From contig PNJO01000012.1 of the NCBI GenBank assembly GCA_013821905.1, positions 1 through 33,537 on the forward strand: 33,537 nt of DNA, given 5' to 3'. The position numbers and the translations under genes were made by a program. The DNA comes from Sphingopyxis sp. (lineage in GTDB: Bacteria; Pseudomonadota; Alphaproteobacteria; Sphingomonadales; Sphingomonadaceae). Of the stretch, positions 19,694 through 26,661 are shown piece after piece (the stretch's first letter is position 1; each line of letters begins with the position of its first letter). The notes beneath the pieces are model-generated. The model did not search any database and was not told where the DNA came from. It saw only the letters and a list, made by a program, of their open reading frames with translations.

Positions 19694-20001
19694 TTGTTCA
19701 ACAATGGCGTATCGGGAACCTGTGACCTCGCTCCACCGAGGTGATCCATAAGACGCTGCTCAAGCCCCTTCGCCTGAGCTTTGCTCAGATTATTCGTGTA
19801 TAAAACTTCGCCAATCAATTCGCTCTTATCGATCGAGTCCGCGTGCGTGGAAAGCCGAGCGGGCGCGTCACCGCGACCGATGTATCGAATATTTCCTGCC
19901 TCATCGCGAAGAACATAGAGTCCCTGACCGGTCGCCTTGTTGTATGCGGCACCAGTGCCGCCAACGCCGCTGGGGAGGAGTCTACTTTCTGCGGCGATGC
20001 G
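19672..20001 (-). pseudogene. Truncated polymorphic-toxin-like C-terminal domain with GIY-YIG nuclease signature
   Basis: Hand translation: RIAAESRLLPSGVGGTGAAYNKATGQGLYVLRDEAGNIRYIGRGDAPARLSTHADSIDKSELIGEVLYTNNLSKAQAKGLEQRLMDHLGGARSQVPDTPLLNNITVPVY*. GLY...YIG...R...E...N signature; no start codon at the 5' end; stop lies inside a REP. Confidence 0.75.
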
Positions 20002-20382
20002 CTAAGCGAAGTCGACGACAATCTGCCTAAGGCCTTCGGGCGTAACATCGAAGCCGACCGACTGCCCCGGATTCACCACCAGGCCGTAGCCATCAGGGAT
20101 GCCTTGCAAAAACTCGCTCCCATTGATGCTCAGGCAGTATGGGGCCAGACGGGAGAAGTCACCGATGCGCTCCATCGCTGTGAAACAGGCCACCATCTGC
20201 GTGCCACCCTTGTCGAACAGGACGGGTTGGAATCCGCTTCCATCGGGCATGATCTCGCTTCCGCTGGGAACGATGACGTCGGATTCGCTGAACAGACGAA
20301 GGAAGTTGGGCATGGAAGAACGCCCAGTTCGGGCTCTCTCCAACTCGCTCTCTAAGGCGTTCACAGGTGTAAAACCGGCCAC
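20002..20382 (-). CDS. SseB-like protein
   Basis: NFLRLFSESDVIVPSGSE...FQPVLFDKGGTQMVACFTAMERI...GYGLVVNPGQSVGFDVTPEGLRQIV resembles the SseB N-terminal domain pattern (FTS..ER, NPG). Confidence 0.7.
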   Translation of the reverse strand: MAGFTPVNALESELERARTGRSSMPNFLRLFSESDVIVPSGSEIMPDGSGFQPVLFDKGGTQMVACFTAMERIGDFSRLAPYCLSINGSEFLQGIPDGYGLVVNPGQSVGFDVTPEGLRQIVVDFA

Positions 20383-20393
20383 GTCATCGCCCC

Positions 20394-20603
20394 CTAACCA
20401 AACGCCCTTGGATAAAATTTACGAGCCTTGGATTCTCGGATCGGCTCCGCCGAACGTTCATTCTGTTCCCAATAGGTGCCGCATACGCCGCACCGATGTA
20501 GGTATGCATGCCGCTCGATATTGGTTGCGATCTTAGGTGGCTGCTCGCCAGTTTCCCACTGGCGCCGGCACACCTTGCATCCCCGTTTCCCCCAAGGCAG
20601 CAT
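20394..20603 (-). CDS. Small zinc-ribbon-like protein, putative immunity protein
   Basis: MLPWGKRGCKVCRRQWETGEQPPKIATNIERHAYLHRCGVCGTYWEQNERSAEPIRESKARKFYPRAFG; CxxC...CxxC. The ATG at 20603 overlaps the upstream toxin-tail stop as TGATG; the track start at 20627 is the alternative. Confidence 0.6.
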   Translation of the reverse strand: MLPWGKRGCKVCRRQWETGEQPPKIATNIERHAYLHRCGVCGTYWEQNERSAEPIRESKARKFYPRAFG

Positions 20604-20722
20604 CAGAACTTCCTTACCGGTATCCATTCGCCATTCGGTCCGACCTTAAACATGACCGAGCCATTTGGCACTGCATTACCTCCAGGGATTACGAACTCGC
20701 GCGTGGGAATTACGGTGACAGT
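20603..20722 (-). pseudogene. Truncated C-terminal tail of a polymorphic-toxin-like protein
   Basis: Hand translation: TVTVIPTR-EFVIPGGNAVPNGSVMFKVGPNGEWIPVRKF*; the first residues are read out of a REP; stop overlaps the next ATG (TGATG). Confidence 0.55.
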
Positions 20723-20840
20723 TTACTTAATCCCCAATTGCGCTGGCCAGTTTGGTGGTTAAGTAAACTGTCACCGTAATTCCTGTCACCGTAATTCCGT
20801 CACCGTAATTCCCACCGTAATTCCGTCACCGTAATTCCCA
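20705..20840. repeat. BIME-like REP element: 25-bp inverted repeat plus tandem half-REP tail
   Basis: GGGAATTACGGTGACAGTTTACTTAA (20705-20730), 28-nt spacer, TTAAGTAAACTGTCACCGTAATTCC (20759-20783), then TGTCACCGTAATTCC / GTCACCGTAATTCCC / ACCGTAATTCC / GTCACCGTAATTCCC up to ~20840. Confidence 0.92.
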
Positions 20841-21119
20841 AAGTATAATTATCGAGGCGCCTTAACGATTTCTGAAGCAGAGCTTCGCCGTTTCGGCATC
20901 GATCATGCCGATATCACCGCAGCACAGCAGACGCGCTATGCCCGCTTCCGACAGGGTGGAGGAACTTTGACCTGGGAATCCCTACGCGAGATCGAGATCG
21001 GGTCGATGGTCGATGCGGGCATGGGACGGCGTTCGGCAACGAGGGCGGTTGATGCCGCCATTCGACAGCTGCAGGAATCGGGAGTACAAGGGCCCACCCG
21101 GATACCTTGGAGTAGATAA
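20835..21119 (+). pseudogene. 5'-truncated polymorphic-toxin-like C-terminal domain
   Basis: Hand translation: FPKYNYRGALTISEAELRRFGIDHADITAAQQTRYARFRQGGGTLTWESLREIEIGSMVDAGMGRRSATRAVDAAIRQLQESGVQGPTRIPWSR*; upstream in-frame TAA at 20832-20834 lies in the REP; stop directly abuts the next ATG. Confidence 0.6.
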
Positions 21120-21488
21120 ATGGCGCCAGAGATCGATGAATTTGGAAAGAAGATCATCCAGCTTGTTAGAGATCCGACGATCATGAGCGCCGAGATTATC
21201 AGAAATAAATTCTCTCGCTCGCCGACACGATTAAAACTCAATTCCTATGACGAAGAAATCGTGCAGGAGATATTGGATATTGTCATCCCGAAGGTGATCG
21301 ATAATACGATCTTTTATACTCTGCGAGCAATGGATGGCGGCGGCTTACGAATGATCTACCGGTCCGACGCTGGCAATGCCTGCGATTTGGACGAAGAAGG
21401 CATGGGAGAATTGGCTGGATGGCTCTTTGGGGACGAAGGATGGATCAAGACCTTTTCCCAGTATTCCACGGGGCAAGCCGACGAATAG
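21120..21488 (+). CDS. Putative immunity protein, paralog 1
   Basis: ATG immediately follows the toxin-remnant stop (TAAATG); 122 aa, ~77% identical by hand count to the next gene. Confidence 0.65.
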   Translation: MAPEIDEFGKKIIQLVRDPTIMSAEIIRNKFSRSPTRLKLNSYDEEIVQEILDIVIPKVIDNTIFYTLRAMDGGGLRMIYRSDAGNACDLDEEGMGELAGWLFGDEGWIKTFSQYSTGQADE

Positions 21489-21602
21489 CGGTATTGGGCG
21501 CGGATCTGATCGCTATTTCGCCGCAAATCCGCGCTTCCCGTTTCGGGGCAAAGCGGTGGCACTTTGCACCTTGTTAGGAATTTGCCCTGCGAGATCGAGA
21601 CA

Positions 21603-21971
21603 ATGACGCCAGAAATCGATGAATTCGGACGGAAGTTGATCGAGCTTGTCCGGGACCCGACGATCGACAGCGCCGAGGTTCTGAAGAATAGATTTTCGAA
21701 ATCGCCGGCGCGTCTGAAACTCAATACCTATGACGAAAAGACGGTCCAGGAAATTCTGGATATCGTGCTGCCCGATGTCATCGACGATACGATCTTTCAT
21801 GTCCTGAACGCGCTCGATGGCGGCGGCTTGCGAATGATCTATCAGTCCGACACCGGCAAGGCCTGCGATCTGGACGAAGAAGGCATGGGGGAATTGGCCG
21901 GATGGCTTTTTGGCGACGAGGGATGGATCAAGAGCTTTTCCCGGCATCCGACGGGACAAGCCGACGAATAG
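21603..21971 (+). CDS. Putative immunity protein, paralog 2
   Basis: 122 aa, MTPEIDEFGRKLIELVRDPTI...DLDEEGMGELAGWLFGDEGWIKSFS; same length and colinear with paralog 1. ATG at 21603. Confidence 0.65.
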   Translation: MTPEIDEFGRKLIELVRDPTIDSAEVLKNRFSKSPARLKLNTYDEKTVQEILDIVLPDVIDDTIFHVLNALDGGGLRMIYQSDTGKACDLDEEGMGELAGWLFGDEGWIKSFSRHPTGQADE

Positions 21972-22512
21972 TGGCATCGGATGCTGATTCGGCGGTGATT
22001 GCGGGTACGGTCCTTGCAATTCGTCGATGATCCGATCGCCTATTTCGTCGCCGACGGCGCGGCGATGCACGCGCTTTCGCCGGCCGAAGCCGAACCGCTG
22101 CAGCAGCAGGCGCTGGCCTATCGGCTAACGCGCCTGCTCCCGGTGATTGCACCGCTCGCGGCGCTCGCCGAGGCGCAGGGCCTGTCCGCCGACCCGAGGA
22201 CGCCCGCGCCGCCGAGCAGATTGCCCGAACCGCGCGTGAAGCCTGCGCCCGCACCAACGAAAATCCCGACCATGCGCCCCTCCACAGGACAGGGGCATTC
22301 CGAACGGCCTTTGAAGCGGCCAGCCCCACTCGAATGGGCCATCCGGCGAAGCGCGCAAAAGTTTAGAGAAAAGTTCGACCGCGGCGATTTTTTCTCTCGC
22401 CGATCCCGCGAAACTGGCGAACGGGCGCGTGCGACCGCGACGTCGGCGCGGCGCGCGAAATTGCGTGCACCGACTTTGCGCTCGGATATCGACGAAAGAA
22501 GCTTGAAGCCGA

Positions 22513-22588
22513 TGGTGACCCCTACGGGACTCGAACCCGTGTTTTCGCCGTGAAAGGGCGACGTCCTAGACCGCTAGACGAAGGGGCC
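22513..22588 (-). tRNA. tRNA-Glu (anticodon TTC), CCA encoded
   Basis: Reverse complement GGCCCCTTCGTCTAGCGGTCTAGGACGTCGCCCTTTCACGGCGAAAACACGGGTTCGAGTCCCGTAGGGGTCACCA; loop CTTTCAC gives anticodon TTC. Confidence 0.97.
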
Positions 22589-22680
22589 GTCTGATCGGTG
22601 AGCGGGCGCCTTAGACGCGCGTTTCGGCGCGGTCAAGCAGCGGCGGCAAAATATTGCGCCGCGGCCGTCCGGTCGGCGCG

Positions 22681-24447
22681 TCAATCGGCCCAGGCGGCAT
22701 CCTCCAGATGCAGTTCGGCGGCCGGGCGGCTGCCCCAATCGTCGCGTTTCGCGCGTCCGGCGAGCCATAATTTGCGCCCGCGCGCGTGGAGCAGCGCCTG
22801 CCCCAGCTCGGTCCCGGCGCTGCGGAAGGCGATCGCCTTGAAGCGTGCGCCATCGTCGCCCGACACGATCAGCCGGACATGGTCGGTGCCGACGATCCCC
22901 GATTCGACGATGCGTACCGGCCCCGTCGCAACACGCGGCGCCGGCCAGCCGGCGCCATAGGGGCCCGCGCTCTCGATCGCGTCGCACCAGAGCGGCGAGA
23001 TGCCGCGCGGCGCGAGCACCGCGTCGATCAGCAACGACTTGTCGCCGCTCGCGCGCTCGACGTCGGCGGCGAGCCGTTCGTTGAGGAAGGCGCCGAGCGC
23101 GTCGAGGCGGTCCCTCTCGACCGTCAGCCCCGCCGCCATCGCATGACCGCCGCCCGCGACGAGCAGCCCCGTCTCCTTCGCGGCGAGGATCGCCGCGCCA
23201 AGGTCGACCCCCGAGATCGAGCGCCCCGACCCCTTGCCGATGCCGTTTTCGTCGACCGCGATGACGATCGCCGGACGGTGCAGCTTTTCCTTGAGCCGCC
23301 CCGCGACGATGCCGATCACGCCCGGATGCCAGCCTTCGCCCGCGACGATCGCGACCGGGGCATTGCCGCACGCCGCGCTCGCCTCGATCGCCTGGTCGAG
23401 CACCGCCGCCTCGATCGCGCGCCGTTCCTCGTTCAGCCGGCCCAGCTCGGCCGCGATATCGGCCGCCTCCTGCGGATCGCTCGTCGTCAGCAGCCGCACG
23501 CCGAGGTCGGACTTGCCGACGCGCCCGCCGGCGTTGATCCGCGGCCCCAGCGCAAAGCCCATGTCGCTCGCGGTCGGCGGTCTGGTCAGCCGCGCCGCGT
23601 CCATCAGTGCCGCCATGCCGATATTGCCGCGCCGCGCCATCACCTTCAGCCCCTGCGTGACCAGCGCGCGGTTGAAGCCGGTCAGCCGCGCGACGTCGGC
23701 GACGGTGCCGAGCGCGACAAGGTCGAGCAGTTCGATCAGCGCGGGTTCGTCGCGGCCGGCGAAAAAGCCGCGCGCGCGCAGCGTGCGGAGCAGCGCGGCG
23801 CCGAGCAGGAAGGCGACGCCGACCGCGGCAAGATTGCCGTGGATCGCCGCGTCGGCGTCCTCGTCGAGGCGGTTGGGGTTCACGACCGCCAGCGCATCGG
23901 GCAGGATCGTCGCGCACTGGTGGTGGTCGACGACGATCACCTCGACCCCCGCCGCCTTCGCCTCGGCGATCGCGTCGAACGCCTGCGCACCGCAATCGAC
24001 CGTCACGACGAGCTTCGACCCCGCCTCGCCGATCCGGACCAACGCCGCGCCCGACGGGCCATAGCCTTCCATCAGCCGGTCGGGGATATAGGCGCCGACG
24101 GGAACGTCGAGCGCGCGGAGCAGGCGGACGAGCAGCGCCGCCGAGGTCGCGCCGTCGACGTCATAGTCACCGAAAATGGTGATCGCCTCTTTCGCCTCCA
24201 CCGCATCGGCGATGCGCGCCGCCGCCGCCTCCATGTCGCGGAACAGCGACGGGTCGGGCATGAAGCCGCGCAGGGTCGGCGTGCGCTGGCGCTCGAGGTC
24301 GCCCCGCGCCACCCCGCGCGCGAGCAGCAACTGGGTGACGAGATCGTCGGGCGCCAGATTTTCGCCGCCCATGTCGGCGCTCGCGCGCCGCCAGTGCCAC
24401 GGCTGGCCGGCGATCGAGCGGGTGATGCCGAGCGCGGCGTCGCTCAT
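22681..24447 (-). CDS. recJ: Single-stranded-DNA-specific exonuclease RecJ
   Basis: ITIFGDYDVDGATSAALLVRLLR, VIVVDHHQC, GPRINAGGRVG, GEGWHPGVIGIVAGRLKEKLHRPAIVIA, SGRSISGVDLG. Confidence 0.97.
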   Translation of the reverse strand: MSDAALGITRSIAGQPWHWRRASADMGGENLAPDDLVTQLLLARGVARGDLERQRTPTLRGFMPDPSLFRDMEAAAARIADAVEAKEAITIFGDYDVDGATSAALLVRLLRALDVPVGAYIPDRLMEGYGPSGAALVRIGEAGSKLVVTVDCGAQAFDAIAEAKAAGVEVIVVDHHQCATILPDALAVVNPNRLDEDADAAIHGNLAAVGVAFLLGAALLRTLRARGFFAGRDEPALIELLDLVALGTVADVARLTGFNRALVTQGLKVMARRGNIGMAALMDAARLTRPPTASDMGFALGPRINAGGRVGKSDLGVRLLTTSDPQEAADIAAELGRLNEERRAIEAAVLDQAIEASAACGNAPVAIVAGEGWHPGVIGIVAGRLKEKLHRPAIVIAVDENGIGKGSGRSISGVDLGAAILAAKETGLLVAGGGHAMAAGLTVERDRLDALGAFLNERLAADVERASGDKSLLIDAVLAPRGISPLWCDAIESAGPYGAGWPAPRVATGPVRIVESGIVGTDHVRLIVSGDDGARFKAIAFRSAGTELGQALLHARGRKLWLAGRAKRDDWGSRPAAELHLEDAAWAD

Positions 24448-25976
24448 CGCCGCGCCTCGGCGCCGAGAATGCGCGCACGCAGGTCCTGCGCGACGCCGAG
24501 CGGGATCGCGGGAATTTCATGGCTCGCGAGCGCGCTGCCGCCGGGAACGCCGAACACGAGCGTCGCAAGGCCGAGCGGACGCTGGAGGAAATCGGTGCTG
24601 AGGTCGGCGCTCTGCACCGATGCATAGGGCAGCAGGGTCAGCTTGGGTTTCCAGAAACCGCGGCGGATCGCGACCTGCTCGCCAAGGTCGGCCCAGCGGT
24701 GGCGGCGCGCGCCGACGAACGCGGTCAGCGCGATCAGCGGCGCTGCGAGCAGCGCGACCCAGCCGACCGGCTGCCCGAACGCCAGCGCGCCCGCGCCCGC
24801 GACGGCGCAGATCGCCGTGCCGATATAGGCGCCGAGCGCGACGATGCCGTGGCTGTGCTGCCACTCCTGATCCGCGCCGGGGCGGGTCATCGCGATCTCG
24901 GCGAGCACGGGGTCGATCGCGTCGAGCCTGGCGAAGGGGATGACCTGATGGTCCTTTTCCTTCTCGCCGTCGCTCGCGAGGCTCTGGAGGCGGAGTTCGT
25001 GCCAGCCGAAGCGCCGGCGAAACCAGCCGGTGACGAGGATCGCCGCCTGGACGCGCTTGACCGGCACCGCGACGTCGGTGCGCGTCGTGAGGCCGCGGGT
25101 GCGGCGCAGCGCGCGCGGCTCGCGCGTCAGGCGAAAGTCCCAGTTGGCGAAGACCATCGTCGCGATTCCGCTCGCGAAACCGATCAGCAGCAGCGACAGC
25201 AGCGCGCCGATCCCGGCAACCCAGCGATGCGCGATCACCCACTGGTCGAGGCCGTAATCGGCGGCGATGTCGATCCAGTCGCGCGGGTCGAAGATGTTGA
25301 AGTCGAAAGGCAGCAGATCGTCGAAGAACTGCATCGCCGCACCGACGATGGCGAGCGCGGCGAGCGAGAAGTTGAACAGCCCCGCGACCAGCAGCTGGCG
25401 CGGCCCCATCGCAAAGAGCAGCCGGTCCTCGGCGGGCGCGGCGGCGATGGGAGGCGTCGCTTCGGCCGTCGTGGCCGTTGCCGCCACGACCGGCGCGCTG
25501 CGATGCGCGCGGATCGTCGTGCGCAGCGCCTGCGCGGCATCGAGCGCGACCGCGTCGAGGCTCGCATCATTCTCCTTGCCGCCCGCACCCGTCTCGAACC
25601 CGACCTTGGCGATGCCGAGCGCGCGCGCGACCAGCCCCTGCTCGATGCTGACGTCCTGGATGCGGTCGAAGGGGATGGTGCGGTGCTGGCGCGAGAATAC
25701 GCCGCTTTCGATCACCACCTCGTCGTCGCCGACGCGGAAGCGGAAACGCAGCCAGTTCACCCAGGCGAAGACGAGCGAGACCAGCACGAACAGCCCGACC
25801 GCGGGGACGATATAGGCCCATTTGCCCGCGACGCCGAGCGCTGCCACCGCAGGCAGCATGTTGAGCGAGCGCGGCCCGAGCCTGACGATCGACAGCGCCA
25901 GCGTCGCGGGGCTCAGCCGCTGCCAGCCGGCGTCGTCCGCCGCGGCGACGGGCAGGGGGACGGCGCCATCGCTCAT
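24444..25976 (-). CDS. PH domain-containing (bPH2, YdbT-like) membrane protein
   Basis: FRVGDDEVVIESGVFSRQHRTIPFDRIQDVSIEQGLVARALGIAKVGFETGAGGKENDA; repeated PH modules and TM segments. Confidence 0.87.
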   Translation of the reverse strand: MSDGAVPLPVAAADDAGWQRLSPATLALSIVRLGPRSLNMLPAVAALGVAGKWAYIVPAVGLFVLVSLVFAWVNWLRFRFRVGDDEVVIESGVFSRQHRTIPFDRIQDVSIEQGLVARALGIAKVGFETGAGGKENDASLDAVALDAAQALRTTIRAHRSAPVVAATATTAEATPPIAAAPAEDRLLFAMGPRQLLVAGLFNFSLAALAIVGAAMQFFDDLLPFDFNIFDPRDWIDIAADYGLDQWVIAHRWVAGIGALLSLLLIGFASGIATMVFANWDFRLTREPRALRRTRGLTTRTDVAVPVKRVQAAILVTGWFRRRFGWHELRLQSLASDGEKEKDHQVIPFARLDAIDPVLAEIAMTRPGADQEWQHSHGIVALGAYIGTAICAVAGAGALAFGQPVGWVALLAAPLIALTAFVGARRHRWADLGEQVAIRRGFWKPKLTLLPYASVQSADLSTDFLQRPLGLATLVFGVPGGSALASHEIPAIPLGVAQDLRARILGAEARR

Positions 25977-26500
25977 GCGAAGTCGGTCTGGATATGGCGG
26001 CGGATCGTCTCGCGCATCGCGGCGGCGAGGTCGGCGGGCAGGCCGGGCAGCGTCACCGTGCTGTTGTGCGTGCCCGAGGTGTGGACGATCAGGTGCGACA
26101 GGCCGAACCAGCGCTCGACCGGCCCCTGGCCGACGTCGATATGCTGGACGCGCACGAAGGGCACGATCGTGTCGGTGCGGAACAGCCAGCCGCGCGCGAC
26201 GCGCAGCTGCCCCTCGCCGATCTTGTAGCCCCAGCGCGACACGCGCCGCGACGGGAAGGTCACGATCATGACGATCGCCGCGATCCACGCGAGCATGGTG
26301 GTCGGCCCGTACGGCCCCTCGATGTGCCGGATCAGCAGCCAGTCGAAGACGCTCGCGCCGATCGCCAGCGGGATCAGGTTGAGCGCCGTCGTCACGCGCA
26401 GCACATGGGTAAAGGCCGGATCGACCGGATCGAGTCCCTCGATGGCGTTGATCGCGCCCGGTTCGAATGGGTCGGTGGGGTGGGCGGCGGTGTCGGTCAT
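25973..26500 (-). CDS. PH domain-containing (bPH2, YdbS-like) membrane protein
   Basis: GYKIGEGQLRVARGWLFRTDTIVPFVRVQHIDVGQGPVERWFGLSHLIVHTSGTHNSTVTLPGL; ATGA overlap with the downstream partner. Confidence 0.87.
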   Translation of the reverse strand: MTDTAAHPTDPFEPGAINAIEGLDPVDPAFTHVLRVTTALNLIPLAIGASVFDWLLIRHIEGPYGPTTMLAWIAAIVMIVTFPSRRVSRWGYKIGEGQLRVARGWLFRTDTIVPFVRVQHIDVGQGPVERWFGLSHLIVHTSGTHNSTVTLPGLPADLAAAMRETIRRHIQTDFA

Positions 26501-26545
26501 GATCCTCCCGTTAGAGCATGGCGATCTCTAAGTGAAATATTGTGT

Positions 26546-26627
26546 GTCCCCGCGAAGGCGGGGACCCATCTCCGGCGGGTTCGACCTTGCGCCGACGGGA
26601 GATGGGCCCCTGCCTTCGCAGGGGCGC
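26546..26627. repeat. Imperfect inverted-repeat palindromic element
   Basis: GTCCCCGCGAAGGCGGGGACCCATCTCC (26546-26573) opposite GGAGATGGGCCCCTGCCTTCGCAGGGGCGC (~26598-26627); each arm has its own hairpin. Confidence 0.75.
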
Positions 26628-26661
26628 ACGGCCTTTTTCTGACAGGTCCGAACCGGGCAGT

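Noticed and set aside
19815-20048. 77-aa minus-strand ORF from the track
   Set aside because: Out of frame with the GIY-YIG reading frame over the same DNA, which is far more protein-like.
19843-20355. 170-aa plus-strand ORF in the island
   Set aside because: Antisense to the SseB-like ORF and the GIY-YIG frame, which have recognizable motifs.
20784-20840. Possible CRISPR-like or VNTR array
   Set aside because: The repeats are 11-15 nt partial REP copies with no spacers and no cas genes nearby; explained as the REP tail.
21999-22553. 184-aa ORF as a complete protein
   Set aside because: Its C-terminus (MVTPTGLEPVFSP) is translated from the antisense of tRNA-Glu(TTC), a well-known source of spurious proteins. 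Only the N-terminal part may be real.
18670-22588. Classic integrase-mediated genomic island with tRNA att sites
   Set aside because: No integrase is present and both tRNAs are complete with different anticodons, so simple attL/attR duplication is not supported. The tRNAs are reported only as boundaries.
24519-26228. 569-aa plus-strand ORF antisense to the PH-domain genes
   Set aside because: Shadow ORF; no recognizable domain, and both minus-strand genes are well supported.
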